This document shows positions 9,107 through 18,364 of a stretch of DNA of 64,000 bases, in pieces. Within the stretch, counting starts at the first letter, position 1. The number at the start of each line of letters is the position of its first letter. Origin of the DNA: Thiodiazotropha sp037384425 (lineage in GTDB: Bacteria; Pseudomonadota; Gammaproteobacteria; Chromatiales; Chromatiaceae); NCBI GenBank assembly GCA_037384425.1, contig JARROA010000012.1, positions 32,281 through 96,280 on the forward strand. Direction: 5' to 3'. The translations under genes and the position numbers were made by a program. The notes beneath the pieces were generated by a model. That model worked only from the letters and a program-made list of their open reading frames with translations. It made no database searches and was not told the origin of the DNA.

Positions 9107-10087
9107 CTAGGAGGGCAGGAAGTCGATGGGATAGGAGACAACGGCGGTATCCACATCCTTGGACGCGAACTTGAACAGCTTGATGCGTGAGACCAGCTTG
9201 CGCTCCAACGATTTGTCGTTCAGCTCCGAGGAGACGATACGGCACTTGGTGACGCGTCCATCGGGTGAGATGGTCAGCTCCAGCACCACCTTGCCGCGCA
9301 GGGTTGGATCCTTACGCAGGGCCCGGTTGTAGAGGGCATAGACCGCGCCCTTGTTCTGATCGAAGACGGTCTGGATCTCTTCCCGCGTACGGTTGCCCTT
9401 GTGGTTCTTGCCTTTGCCCTTGCTGCTGGCGGCGGTCTGGGCCCGCTTGGCCTCGGCCGCGCGGCTCGAGACCTGGGTCGTGCTACGGCCACCCAGGCCC
9501 TGGCCACCGGTATCCCGACTCAACGCTGCGGTATTGATGCCGCCGCTGCCCTGGGCCGCGCCCGAGGTGATGATGGAACGCTGGGCGGTGGTCGCCCGTT
9601 GACCCGTCACGGCCCGTTTCTGAATGCCCGCAGTCGAGGGCACGGCGGGCTCTTCACGCAGATCGGCCAGTTGATCGGCGAACGCCAGCAAGCCGGAGTT
9701 GGCGGCCTTCTTGCGCGCCTGTTCCGTGGAGGAGGGCGGTGGCTTCTGCTTCGCCACCTGTGGTGGCGGCTTCTTCTCCGGCTCGGGCTTTTTCGCCTCC
9801 TTCGGCTTCTCTTTTTTGGGCTCCGGCTTTTTCTTCTCGACGACCTTCGGCTTCGGCTTGGGCTTCGGAGGTGGCACCTTTTTCTGTTCCAGGATCAGGC
9901 GTGCCAGACGCGGCGGCAGCGACTGCTTCTTGAAACGCTCCTTTTCAGGCAGATCGATCACGGGCACGATCAGGCCGAAAAGCAGGGCGATCAGCAGCAC
10001 GATGGTGGTGATTAGATAGAAGCGACGTTCGTCCCGGTCCAGGGTGCTCCAGGGTAACTGTGCGGTGTGGCGGTAGGAGATGCTCAC
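9107..10087 (-). CDS. TonB-like envelope-spanning protein (AgmX/PglI C-terminal domain)
   Basis: This 326-residue protein has a short cytoplasmic N-terminus, one membrane segment (about 24-47), then a long Pro/Lys/Glu-rich arm (about 75-125) that could cross the periplasm, and a Ser/Thr/Gly-rich linker. It ends in a TonB-like/AgmX C-terminal domain (TREEIQTVFDQNKGAVYALYNRALRKDP, GKVVLELTISPDGRVTKCRIVSS). That is the layout of TonB, TolA and the Myxococcus gliding proteins GltG/GltJ (AgmX). It overlaps the upstream exbD gene by 4 bp and probably couples the motor proteins to the cell surface. It is not a siderophore TonB by context. Confidence 0.8.
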   Translation of the reverse strand: MSISYRHTAQLPWSTLDRDERRFYLITTIVLLIALLFGLIVPVIDLPEKERFKKQSLPPRLARLILEQKKVPPPKPKPKPKVVEKKKPEPKKEKPKEAKKPEPEKKPPPQVAKQKPPPSSTEQARKKAANSGLLAFADQLADLREEPAVPSTAGIQKRAVTGQRATTAQRSIITSGAAQGSGGINTAALSRDTGGQGLGGRSTTQVSSRAAEAKRAQTAASSKGKGKNHKGNRTREEIQTVFDQNKGAVYALYNRALRKDPTLRGKVVLELTISPDGRVTKCRIVSSELNDKSLERKLVSRIKLFKFASKDVDTAVVSYPIDFLPS

Positions 10088-10596
10088 AACGTCTGTCCCC
10101 CTTCCATCTTTTCAGCCTGCCGCAGTACGGCCAGGGAAACATGGGGATATTCCGATTCGGCACAGGTGGCCATGACCCGCTTGAGCAGATCGTAGGGAAT
10201 GCCTTTGTCGCCCATTATCGTGATATTCCCGCTGAAGGGCTCCAGGGTGCTCTCCTTGGCGTGGTCGGCATGGCGTTGGAGTTCCTCTTTCAGGGACGGC
10301 AGCAGGATGCCCGCCGGCAGTGGCTGGCTGAGGTCGAGAATGCGACGGCCCTGCACCAGGATCTCGTCGTGGTTGACCATCACCACCAGGGTCTCTTTCG
10401 GCTTCTGCTCGGCCTTGGCCTCGGGCAGGCTCAATGCCTTGGCGTTGGGCAGCACCTGCACCTCGCCCGAATTGACCAGCAGGAAGAAGACCAGGATGGT
10501 GAAAATATCCATTAACGAGACCAGGTTGAGCACTGCGCTGCTCTTGTTCCGTTTATGGTGGCGATCCATTCGCTTCGCCCGGCGCGACATCTTCAT
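10084..10596 (-). CDS. ExbD/TolR-like protein, with the ion-channel Asp
   Basis: A 170-residue ExbD/TolR-family protein with one membrane helix near residues 22-42 (VLNLVSLMDIFTILVFFLLV) and a periplasmic domain. Asp30 in the helix matches the ion-carrying Asp of TolR, ExbD and the gliding proteins AglQ/AglS. It overlaps its neighbours by 4 bp on each side. It is the second of two ExbD paralogues; the other lacks this Asp. Confidence 0.85.
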   Translation of the reverse strand: MKMSRRAKRMDRHHKRNKSSAVLNLVSLMDIFTILVFFLLVNSGEVQVLPNAKALSLPEAKAEQKPKETLVVMVNHDEILVQGRRILDLSQPLPAGILLPSLKEELQRHADHAKESTLEPFSGNITIMGDKGIPYDLLKRVMATCAESEYPHVSLAVLRQAEKMEGGQTL

Positions 10597-11102
10597 GAGG
10601 CGTTACCTTGTGCCGTGGCTTGTGGTGGCGCGTCGCCCAGTGAGATCTCTGGGAACAGCTCAGCCTGTACCAGGGAACCGGCTTCGACCTGTTCGGTCAT
10701 GCGTACAGCGTCCATGACCTTGACCATGGTTTCATAACTCGTTTGCGGTTCCGACAGGATGAAGGCGTTACGTTTCTCCGGAAACCGGACCTTGATCTGT
10801 ACCAGCAGATCGTTGAGCGCCTTGAGATCGTAGCCTTCGGCATTGTTGTTGATGCGCTTGATCAGGCCGCCCGCTTGGTCTGCCACTTCCAGGCTGTCCT
10901 TGCGGATGATCACTTCGAGCTGCAGCTCCTTGATCGCCTGCAGGGCGCCTTCACTGGCCGGCGGCAGGTAGAGCTCGAGGATGGAGAAGCGGTTGAAGGC
11001 CGCCGTGATCAGCAGAAAAGGGATCAGGATCACCATTAGGTTGAGGAAGGCGGTGATGTTGAGCCCCTCCTCGTTGTGATGGTGACGCAGACGTTTTCTC
11101 AT
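10593..11102 (-). CDS. ExbD/TolR-like protein, with Asn in place of the channel Asp
   Basis: A 169-residue ExbD/TolR-like protein with one membrane helix (ITAFLNLMVILIPFLLITAAF, about 16-36). Aligned with its partner by the shared helix pattern, position 21 is Asn where the partner has Asp30. It is therefore unlikely to carry ions itself and may act as a structural partner in a mixed ExbD pair. A His-rich, basic N-terminus precedes the helix. It overlaps the TolQ-like gene and the second exbD gene by 4 bp each. Confidence 0.82.
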   Translation of the reverse strand: MRKRLRHHHNEEGLNITAFLNLMVILIPFLLITAAFNRFSILELYLPPASEGALQAIKELQLEVIIRKDSLEVADQAGGLIKRINNNAEGYDLKALNDLLVQIKVRFPEKRNAFILSEPQTSYETMVKVMDAVRMTEQVEAGSLVQAELFPEISLGDAPPQATAQGNAS

Positions 11103-11752
11103 GCGTTGCTCCGTGCGGAATAGGCCTTCTCATTGAAGATGTTGAGAAACTTGACCGAGGCCATCTCCAGGCTGTCGACCAGCTGGGTGGTCTTGCTCTG
11201 CAGCAGGGCGTAGACCAGTAGCAGCGGAATCGCCGCCATCAGGCCGAAGGCGGTGGTGTTCATGGCCACCGAGATACTGGCGGAGAGCAGGTCGGCCTTC
11301 TCTGCGGGATCGGCATTCGAGACCGCGGTAAAGGCCTGGATCAGACCGATGATGGTGCCGAGCAGTCCCAGTAGGGTTGCGATGTTGGCCAGGGTGCTGA
11401 GGTAGTGGGTGCGCTTCTCCATGCGTGGGATGGCCTCCATCAGCCCCTCTTCCATGGCGACTTCGACATCGTCGCGGCGGCGTGCGGTGCGGGCCCGGGC
11501 CAGACCGTAGGTGAGCATGGTGCCCATGGCGGTCTTGGATCGGCTGGCCGCGTCCATGGCCTGTTTGAAGTCGCCGCTGTTGAGCATCGGCAGGACCTTT
11601 TTCCAGGTCCGCTTGTTGCTGCCGGTGACCAGGGTGAGGTAGAGCCAACGCTCGATGGCGATGGCCACGCCGCCGGCGAAGATCAACAGGATGGGGTACA
11701 TGAACATCCCGCCTTCCTGAAAGAAGCGAATGATGGATTCGAAAAGCTCCAT
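11099..11752 (-). CDS. MotA/TolQ/ExbB-family motor protein
   Basis: A 217-residue inner-membrane protein with three membrane helices: about 13-35, 125-150 (LSTLANIATLLGLLGTIIGLIQAF) and 160-185 (ISVAMNTTAFGLMAAIPLLLVYALL). The paired helices with LLGTIIGL and AxxTTAFGL are the TolQ/ExbB signature. With the two ExbD-like proteins it would form a proton-driven motor. In Myxococcus the equivalent AglR-AglQ-AglS motor drives gliding and spore-coat export. The gene starts 86 bp after the 97-residue gene upstream. Confidence 0.9.
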   Translation of the reverse strand: MELFESIIRFFQEGGMFMYPILLIFAGGVAIAIERWLYLTLVTGSNKRTWKKVLPMLNSGDFKQAMDAASRSKTAMGTMLTYGLARARTARRRDDVEVAMEEGLMEAIPRMEKRTHYLSTLANIATLLGLLGTIIGLIQAFTAVSNADPAEKADLLSASISVAMNTTAFGLMAAIPLLLVYALLQSKTTQLVDSLEMASVKFLNIFNEKAYSARSNA

Positions 11753-11838
11753 GGGTTTCTCCGTACTAGTCTCTTGAGTTACGAATGTTATGCGGGCTCG
11801 GCCGTATCGTCGACGAATCGGCTACATGCCCGGATTCT

Positions 11839-12132
11839 TTACGGTTTTTCGCCGAATGTCTGGTACCAATCCACACGTCTGCGAAACACATCACGGTCCA
11901 GAGGAACCAGAAGCTCCTCCATCGTGGTCATCTCCGGCGGCATCATGCCGGTGAGCCGCTTGGCCTGGCGCCAGGGCACCACGTAGAGCACGTTGGGTGA
12001 CTCCTTGTTGCCGAAAATGGCGGCTCCCTCCATCTCCAAGCGCTGTTCGGCGAGGCTCTGGTGCGAAAAGCCCAGGATCAGCATCAGGCCGAGAAGCAGG
12101 GAGGTCGAATATGGAAGGTGTTTCGTACGCAT
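11839..12132 (-). CDS. Small exported protein of the Tol-like operon
   Basis: A 97-residue protein with a signal peptide (about 1-28, LLLGLMLILGFSHQSLA). The mature part is short and has VLYVVPWRQAKRL and a C-terminal RRRVDWYQTF. I recognise no named domain. It begins 2 bp after the TPR lipoprotein gene and precedes the motor gene, so it is part of the operon and probably of the complex. Its function is unknown. Confidence 0.75.
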   Translation of the reverse strand: MRTKHLPYSTSLLLGLMLILGFSHQSLAEQRLEMEGAAIFGNKESPNVLYVVPWRQAKRLTGMMPPEMTTMEELLVPLDRDVFRRRVDWYQTFGEKP

Positions 12133-12134
12133 GG

Positions 12135-12743
12135 CTATTTCCCTCCGTCCACACGGCGCTCAAGATCGAGAATCCAGCCTTCGATCTCCTGGTTCGGTGC
12201 TTCCGCCAGCTTCTGGCAGAGACGGTACTGCTCCAGCGCCTTGGCCGGCTCGGCCAGATAGAGGTCGTAGAGGATGCCGAGATTGCGGTGCGCCAGCAGA
12301 TAGACCGGCTCGAGCTCCAAGGCCTGCTGGTAGGCCTGCTCCGCCTCCTGGAAACGCCCCTGCTGACGCAGCGCCACACCCAGCTGGTTATGTGCCGGCG
12401 CGCTTTCGGGATTGCGTGACAGGGCCTCCCGGAAGGCCTTTTCCGCCGCCACCGGATCATTCTGCTTCAGGTGGATGATGCCGATGTTGGTCATCGGTCC
12501 CGCCAGCTCGGGATGTGCTTCCGCGAGGCTTTGAAATTGCTGCAGGGCCTGGTCCAGATCGCCTTGGCGCAGGCTGAGGAGGGCCTCCTCGAAGCGGCGC
12601 TGCAGGGCGCTGTCGGCAGGCTTCTTCTCCGCCGCCCCGGAGGCGCTGGGTTTGGCCGAGGTGGAGGGCAGCGAGCTGCAGCCGCTGAGCAGCAGCGCGA
12701 CGCAGAGCCCGAGGGCGAATGATCTAATTGATGGCATCGACAC
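12135..12743 (-). CDS. TPR lipoprotein
   Basis: A 202-residue lipoprotein: the lipobox LLSGC puts the lipidated Cys at residue 22. About four TPR units follow a Ser/Ala-rich linker (LRQGDLDQALQQFQSLAEAHPE, NDPVAAEKAFREALSRNPES, GRFQEAEQAYQQALELEP, AKALEQYRLCQKLAEAP). It overlaps the upstream 940-residue gene by 20 bp. It resembles PilF-like and GltE-like TPR lipoproteins, which scaffold envelope machines. By operon context I infer the second role. Confidence 0.8.
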   Translation of the reverse strand: MSMPSIRSFALGLCVALLLSGCSSLPSTSAKPSASGAAEKKPADSALQRRFEEALLSLRQGDLDQALQQFQSLAEAHPELAGPMTNIGIIHLKQNDPVAAEKAFREALSRNPESAPAHNQLGVALRQQGRFQEAEQAYQQALELEPVYLLAHRNLGILYDLYLAEPAKALEQYRLCQKLAEAPNQEIEGWILDLERRVDGGK

Positions 12744-15546
12744 CCTCCTCGCTCTGTTCCTGTTTTGCGTAACGGGCCGGCAGCAGTTTGGCCAGGGCGG
12801 CGAAGCTCTTCTTTACCCATTCGTCGTAGATGCCCTGGGTGGTCAGCTTGGTGTTCGATTCGTAGACTGCGATCGCCTTGTCCTCGAAGGGATAGGCCTG
12901 CTCCTCCAACAGGATCTCATACTGCTCGAGTTCCTCCGCGTTGAGGCCTTTAGGGCGTTCAGATTTGATCAGTGCCGCCCCGAACTGCTGGTAGAGCTCG
13001 CCGATGTGGTAGGTGGCGGCGGTGGTGATTTCGGCAATGCCGTATTCAGCGGCCCGCTTGTAACCGGCGATGGCGCTCTGCATCTGGTCTTTCTTACGCT
13101 TGAGGTTCTTCTCCAGCGGCGCCTTCAGGGCGATGCGTTTGAACAGCTCGTGATCCGGTTCGGCCAGGCGTAGCGAGGCCTGCGCGGCGAGATAGCGGCT
13201 GCGGTCGGTGCGCAGCTTGCCGGCACCGGCGTCGGCTTCGATCAGTTGTTCGAGCCAGTGGTCGCGCTGCTTCGGCTTGCCGTTCTTCTCGTAGAGTCCG
13301 GCCAGCTTGTGGCGCGCCTCCATAGCTGGCTCGAGCGGGATCGGGAACTGCTCCACATAGCGGCTGTAGGCCTCGATGGCCTTGGCTTCCTGGCCGGCCT
13401 TTTCGTAGAGTTCCGCCGCCTGCCAGCCGGCGGCCTGACGCAGTTCGGGGGTCTCGCCCTGGGCCGCGATGGTGGTCAGTTCTGACGCCGCCTTGAGCGG
13501 TTGGTCGGTCTCCAGATAGGCGGTGGCCAGTTTGCTGTTGACATCGGCCATCAGCTCGCTGTCGGGATAGCGTTTGCGGAAGGCCTCGAGGATCTCGGCC
13601 GAGCGTGTCCAGTCGCCGCTGGCGATGAGGCTGGCGGCGGCGTCGTATTCGGCGGTGGCGCGTATAGAGGCCCCGGGCACCAAGCTGGAGACCCGCAGGA
13701 ACTGACTGGCGGCGCCCTGCTGGTCGCCCTGGTCACGCAGGGTGGCGCCCTGCTGGTAGATGCTGGCGGCGAGGCGCTCCTCGAGCGCTTCACGCTGCTC
13801 GTCCTTCTTCGGCACCAGGGCCAGGGCCTGCTGATAGCCCACCTCGGCGGCGGCATAGTCCTTCTGTTCGAAGGCGGCGTGGGCGGCCACGGTCCAGGCG
13901 GTCCGCCGCAGCTCGGTGGACGCGGGAGGCTGCAGATTGACCACCTGCAGGGCGGCACCGCGGGCGCGGCCCAGGTCGTTCATCTCCAACAGCTGTTCGG
14001 AGGCCTTGGTCAACACCGCCGGCATGCGCGGGTCCTGGGGAAACACGGCGCTGAAGCGCAGGGCGCTCTCCACTTCCCGCTTGCGCCAGGCCGGTCGCTG
14101 CGCCTCTTTCAGCCGCTTCTCCTCCTCGGCGTAGGCGAGCAGGGCGGCGTATCCGGCCTCGGCCCGCTTGTCGTGCGGCGGCAGGGTATAGGCGCTCTGT
14201 TCATAGGCCGTCACCGCGTCAGGATACTGTTTGAGCTCGAACAGCAGCTCGGCGAGCAGGAAGCTGATACTGCCGGCGGTCGGGTCGTCCGGGAAGGAGT
14301 CGAGGTAGAGACGGTACCAGTGCGCCGCCTCGCGACCCTCACGCTCCTGAGCTTCGGCCGCCTTTGGCGTATTCAGCTTGGCGTTCTGCTGCGCCAGGGC
14401 GTGGTGATACTCGGCCAGCTCCTTGAGGTAGCTGCGCAGCTGGGCGTTCAGCCAGGTGCGGTCGGCTTCGTCCAGCTGTTGCCGGAACTCGCTGTGTACG
14501 GCATAGCGCTGGGTAAAGGCCTTTTTGCTCTCCAGCGCCTGGCTGGGGAAGTTGTTGTCGGTGTAGATCTGCACCACCTTGACCGCCAGGCGGGGTGACT
14601 GGGGGTGGGCCGGGTTGAGATCGACGAAGGCCAGGTAGGCGTCGGCCGCGTCCTGGATCCGCTCCTGCTTGAGGTAGAGGTCACCGAGGCCTCGATAGAC
14701 CATGTATTCGTAGTTGCGGTGCCCCTTGTCTTTGAAGTAGCGGCTGATGCGCTGGGTGCCACCCAGCTCCGAGAAGGTCAGGCTGATGACCCGCAGGGTC
14801 TCTTTCAGCAGGGCGCGGTCGGCGTCGGAGACCTGGCTCAGGTCGACCCGCTGTCCGCTGCCCAGCTTACGGTCGAGCAGTTCGGTGAAGGAGTCGAGGC
14901 CCTGTTCGATATGGCCCTGCTTGAACCTGGACCAGCCGTGCTTGAGCAGGGCGCGGTCATAGAAGGGGGAGTCGCCCGACTGTTTGAGAATGGCGCCGTA
15001 GGCCTGTTCCGCGCGCGCGAACTGTTGCAGCACGAAAAAGCGCTCGCCGCGGCGGAACTGTGCCTCCTGCCAATGGGGACTGTCGGGATGGTGATCCACC
15101 AGTTCCTGCAGGCGGACCATCATCTTGTCCAGCTCGCCGTTGAGCTCATAGGCGCGGGACAGCTGGTAGAGCACCAGGTCGCGGGAGGGGTAGTTGGGTT
15201 CCTTCTCCAGCAGCTGTTCGTAGAGACGGATCGACTTTTCGAGATCCGCCTGCTCGATCGTCGCCGAGTCGGACTGCATCAGCTGGGTTTCGCTCTGTTC
15301 CAGCTCCAGGTCGGCCAGTCGGCGGGTGGCCTCGCTGTTCAATCGACGGTCCGGATTGAGCTCCAGCAGGGCCTTGTAGTTTTGGATCACCTCCGCGCGG
15401 TCGGCGGCGGTGAGGGGGCTCTTCTCGATCTGGATCTCCTGTTTCTCCAGATTGGCCAGCGTGGGTTCGTCGTCTCCCCGCCCGAGCAGGCCGGCACAAC
15501 CGGTGAGCTGGCTGACGACGATGATGGCGGCGAGTGGCCTCTTCAT
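12724..15546 (-). CDS. Large TPR-rich lipoprotein
   Basis: A 940-residue protein with lipobox QLTGC (Cys17) and many TPR-like units through most of its length (for example SIRLYEQLLEKEPNYPSRD, ARAEQAYGAILKQSGDSPFY, QALESKKAFTQRYAVH, AIEAYSRYVEQFPIP). A large periplasmic scaffold anchored by lipid is the likely form. It overlaps the upstream 615-residue gene by 4 bp (ATGA). Large TPR proteins next to a TolQ-ExbD-ExbD-AgmX set are typical of gammaproteobacterial relatives of the Glt core (GltD/GltE-like); that match is by architecture only. Confidence 0.8.
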   Translation of the reverse strand: MKRPLAAIIVVSQLTGCAGLLGRGDDEPTLANLEKQEIQIEKSPLTAADRAEVIQNYKALLELNPDRRLNSEATRRLADLELEQSETQLMQSDSATIEQADLEKSIRLYEQLLEKEPNYPSRDLVLYQLSRAYELNGELDKMMVRLQELVDHHPDSPHWQEAQFRRGERFFVLQQFARAEQAYGAILKQSGDSPFYDRALLKHGWSRFKQGHIEQGLDSFTELLDRKLGSGQRVDLSQVSDADRALLKETLRVISLTFSELGGTQRISRYFKDKGHRNYEYMVYRGLGDLYLKQERIQDAADAYLAFVDLNPAHPQSPRLAVKVVQIYTDNNFPSQALESKKAFTQRYAVHSEFRQQLDEADRTWLNAQLRSYLKELAEYHHALAQQNAKLNTPKAAEAQEREGREAAHWYRLYLDSFPDDPTAGSISFLLAELLFELKQYPDAVTAYEQSAYTLPPHDKRAEAGYAALLAYAEEEKRLKEAQRPAWRKREVESALRFSAVFPQDPRMPAVLTKASEQLLEMNDLGRARGAALQVVNLQPPASTELRRTAWTVAAHAAFEQKDYAAAEVGYQQALALVPKKDEQREALEERLAASIYQQGATLRDQGDQQGAASQFLRVSSLVPGASIRATAEYDAAASLIASGDWTRSAEILEAFRKRYPDSELMADVNSKLATAYLETDQPLKAASELTTIAAQGETPELRQAAGWQAAELYEKAGQEAKAIEAYSRYVEQFPIPLEPAMEARHKLAGLYEKNGKPKQRDHWLEQLIEADAGAGKLRTDRSRYLAAQASLRLAEPDHELFKRIALKAPLEKNLKRKKDQMQSAIAGYKRAAEYGIAEITTAATYHIGELYQQFGAALIKSERPKGLNAEELEQYEILLEEQAYPFEDKAIAVYESNTKLTTQGIYDEWVKKSFAALAKLLPARYAKQEQSEEGVDAIN

Positions 15547-17390
15547 GGCTTGCCGTCCTCCCTCGCGCTGGCGCTGTCGAGCAGACTGGCGACGCCGAAT
15601 CGGGCCTGGATCAGATAGTCGTGGAGCAGGGTTTTACGCTGTTCGAGAGTTTCTACCGCCATCAGCTGCAGCTGCTCGCGCTCTTTGATGCGCAGTTTCG
15701 CGACCTGTTCCAGCAGTGACGGGATGCCGCCCTCCAGCTGCTCGATACGCTGGGCATACCCCTCGAAACGGCCCTTGGTCTCTTGCCGTGCCCGCGCCAG
15801 ATCGGTTTCCAGTTCACGGGTCTTCTCCAGGGTCTGTTCCAGCTCCGCCATCTGCTTTTTCAGGGTCCAGATCCGTTGCGGATGTTCGGTCACGCTGCGC
15901 CAGACCAGGATGCCACGCATCAGGCGGGAGATATCCTGCTGGGCCTGCAACTGACCGCCGGCACCGTGTTTCTCGATCAGTGCGTCGATGCGGTCGAGCC
16001 GGGCCAGCCACTGTTTCTCGTCACCGGTGGTGAGGATGAAAGGGGGCTCTTCCGGCGAGGCGGCGCGATCGTACTGATTTTGCAGCGCGTCACGCTCCTG
16101 CTCCATGGCCTGCAGTCTGTTGCCCTCCAGATAGGCGTCGACCTTGGGGGTCTGCTCCGCGTAGGCCTGCAGCTGAACCGCCAGCATCTCCCGATAGGTG
16201 GTGATCTTCTCCTGCCATTGATGGAGGTTTCGCTCCAGCTGACGCAGGTCGTTATAGTCCTGCAGGCGCTCGATGAAGGCGTTTTTGCTGAGCAGTATCG
16301 GCAGTTGGGCCTTGAGCGCCAGCAGATCGGGCGAAGCATCCGAAGACTCGGAATTATCCAGCAGCATGTTGGGAAAAGTGCTTTGCTGTACCTGCGCGAT
16401 CACGCTATCAAGCGCGTTCAAGGCCGAGTCGTAGCGGTTGATGGCGTCGCGGTAACCTTGCAGCGACTGCTGTTCCGCCTCGAGCAGGGAGAGGGCGTAG
16501 GGGATGGCCAGCTGCACCTCGAGGACCGCTGGTTCCTGGGTGTCACGCTTGGCCAGCATCTGCCAGGGCACCAGGGCCTGGGCCGGTTGATTCATCTTCA
16601 GCGAGGCCCAGCCGGCGCCGAGCAGCGCCTGGCTGCTGGCGGTTCCGTTCAGCCTCACCCGCTGTAGCGCCTCCAATGCGTTTTCGGGCTTTTCCGACTC
16701 CAGCTGCAGGTAACCGAGTACCAGATTGGCGCGATCACGGATCGAGCGCATCTCGTTCGACTCGGCTTTACCTGTACCGATCTCCTCCAGCAGCGCAACA
16801 CCCTGATCTCGCTTGCCGGTGCGCAACAGTGCGATGGCGCGGTTGTATTGGCCATACTCGGACCAGTCGCTCTTTGCCGACAGGGTCGAGAGGGTCTCCA
16901 CAGCTTGGCCGTTCTCGGCGTCGAGCATCTGCAGCAGGCCCATGAGATTGATGCGTTCGTCCCGGGCCTGGGTCTCGAGCGCCTCGCCGGCCTTGCTCAG
17001 CGCCTGTTTGGCCGCCTTCTGGTCACTGCGGCGATGACGCGATTTCGCCAGCTGCAGCCAGGCACGGCTCTGCAATTCGGGGGTGGCGGAGCGGGTCAGA
17101 ACCCGTTCGAAAAGGGCTTCGGCTGTGTCGGGCATGCCATAGGCGAGATAGAGACCACCGAGCAGCAGTTCGGGCTCGTCTTCATAGGCCTGCATCAGCC
17201 CCTGCTTGCGGGCGGCCAGGATATGCACGATGGCTTGGAAGTAGTTCTCCTGATAGAGCTGATAGAGGGCTTCACCGTAGTGAAGGTCTTTCAGTTCCTG
17301 AGGTTCACCGGTCTTTATCTCTGCGTGTGCGGTGAAGGTAAGGCAGAGTGAAGCAGTCAGGAGCAGGCGTCTGAACGGGCTGGATCGCAA
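15543..17390 (-). CDS. Periplasmic TPR/coiled-coil protein
   Basis: A 615-residue protein with an N-terminal signal peptide (LLLTASLCLTFTAHA). The first half has TPR-like repeats (LYQLYQENYFQAIVHILAARKQ, DTAEALFERVLTRS, ALEALQRVRLNGTASSQAL). The second half is coiled-coil rich (LEQTLEKTRELETDLARARQ, LRIKEREQLQLMAVETLEQR). It starts 4 bp after the stop of the 176-residue gene. It is a likely periplasmic scaffold of the same envelope complex; I do not recognise a named family. Confidence 0.75.
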   Translation of the reverse strand: MRSSPFRRLLLTASLCLTFTAHAEIKTGEPQELKDLHYGEALYQLYQENYFQAIVHILAARKQGLMQAYEDEPELLLGGLYLAYGMPDTAEALFERVLTRSATPELQSRAWLQLAKSRHRRSDQKAAKQALSKAGEALETQARDERINLMGLLQMLDAENGQAVETLSTLSAKSDWSEYGQYNRAIALLRTGKRDQGVALLEEIGTGKAESNEMRSIRDRANLVLGYLQLESEKPENALEALQRVRLNGTASSQALLGAGWASLKMNQPAQALVPWQMLAKRDTQEPAVLEVQLAIPYALSLLEAEQQSLQGYRDAINRYDSALNALDSVIAQVQQSTFPNMLLDNSESSDASPDLLALKAQLPILLSKNAFIERLQDYNDLRQLERNLHQWQEKITTYREMLAVQLQAYAEQTPKVDAYLEGNRLQAMEQERDALQNQYDRAASPEEPPFILTTGDEKQWLARLDRIDALIEKHGAGGQLQAQQDISRLMRGILVWRSVTEHPQRIWTLKKQMAELEQTLEKTRELETDLARARQETKGRFEGYAQRIEQLEGGIPSLLEQVAKLRIKEREQLQLMAVETLEQRKTLLHDYLIQARFGVASLLDSASAREDGKP

Positions 17391-17394
17391 GGGA

Positions 17395-17925
17395 TCACTC
17401 CCACTCCCGGATTTCGAAGTCCGGCTGCTGCATGGCGACGCTGTCGACGATCTTCAGTTCGAGATATTTGGGGCCGATTCCCTTGCTGAAGGTGACTGTG
17501 GCTCCACGTTTGTAGTCTCGCCCCTGAGGGCCGACGCCGGTGAAGAAAGCGACCAGCTCATGTTCACCTGACTTGATATTGCCCAGGTAGAGGCGTTGCA
17601 CACCACCTCTTTGCAGCGCCTTGACTTCGCGCTCGGTGTAGAGATGGTTGGCGAGTTCCTTATCGTCGATCTGTAGCTGGACCGAGTCGAGTTTGAAATA
17701 GTTGCCGATATCCATCGACAGAAAGACCGAAACCTGGGTGTTGCCCGGGAAGAGCATCTCCTCTTCCAGAATGAAGAGTTCCCGGTTGACCTCCAGTACC
17801 GCCTGCTTGAGGTCCTGGACCTGTTGATCGAGAGCCTTTCCCTGAGTTTCAGCGTTTTCGGCAGCCGCGAGTGTGACGCCGAGACTGAAAAGGAGGGAGA
17901 GAAGGGTACGTGCGAGGATTTTCAA
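17395..17925 (-). CDS. Exported beta-rich protein, first gene of the Tol-like operon
   Basis: A 176-residue protein with a signal peptide (ILARTLLSLLFSLGVTLAAA), a short coiled-coil (LDQQVQDLKQAVLEVNRELFILEEEML) and a beta-rich domain with VSVFLSMDIGNYFKLDSVQLQID and GNIKSGEHELVAFFTG. It is the first gene of a ten-gene minus-strand operon ending at apbE, with the promoter expected in the 17926-18364 gap. I cannot name a function; position suggests an accessory part of the envelope complex. Confidence 0.72.
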   Translation of the reverse strand: MKILARTLLSLLFSLGVTLAAAENAETQGKALDQQVQDLKQAVLEVNRELFILEEEMLFPGNTQVSVFLSMDIGNYFKLDSVQLQIDDKELANHLYTEREVKALQRGGVQRLYLGNIKSGEHELVAFFTGVGPQGRDYKRGATVTFSKGIGPKYLELKIVDSVAMQQPDFEIREWE

Positions 17926-18364
17926 GATTGCGGTCCCGGTTGTAATGCCCTACGGTGAGCCCATAAATCTATATGAATTAGTGATTTGCGTTTGCGATCA
18001 TAGTCACAGCTTGAATCTGAAAATTGGTTCTATTTTCCCAAATGCGAATCATAGCGGAACTGCATTCCTATCGCTACGTCAACATGGAATCCATGTCGTG
18101 AAGAACAACCCTTGGTCCGCCGAAGAAAATGTCCGGCTCGGGTAAGGTTGTTTGAACGTGCAACTGTGTTAGCCTGCATCCAGCGATGAAGGGGCAACTC
18201 CTTTAGCGCTCTAGCGAGATAACGTTAAACAGGCCCAAGCATAAATCATCATCATACAGCTTCCCAGTTGCGTCTGAGGCGGCGGTGACGGGTATTCGAT
18301 GAACGACCACGAACTCCATTCCTTCCAGGATCGTCGGCGCTCTGATGATCGCGGGAGGCCAAGC
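17926..18364 (+). other. Divergent intergenic region
   Basis: About 440 bp between the divergent operon and the DUF3187 gene. It is clearly richer in A and T than the flanking genes, especially 17960-18060. It should hold promoters in both directions. I could not pick one convincing -35/-10 pair, and I see no RNA gene or mobile element. Confidence 0.5.

Noticed and set aside
13501..14598. 365-codon plus-strand frame opposite the 940-residue TPR gene
   Set aside because: It is an antisense shadow of a TPR gene with regular repeats; no ribosome site or domain supports it.
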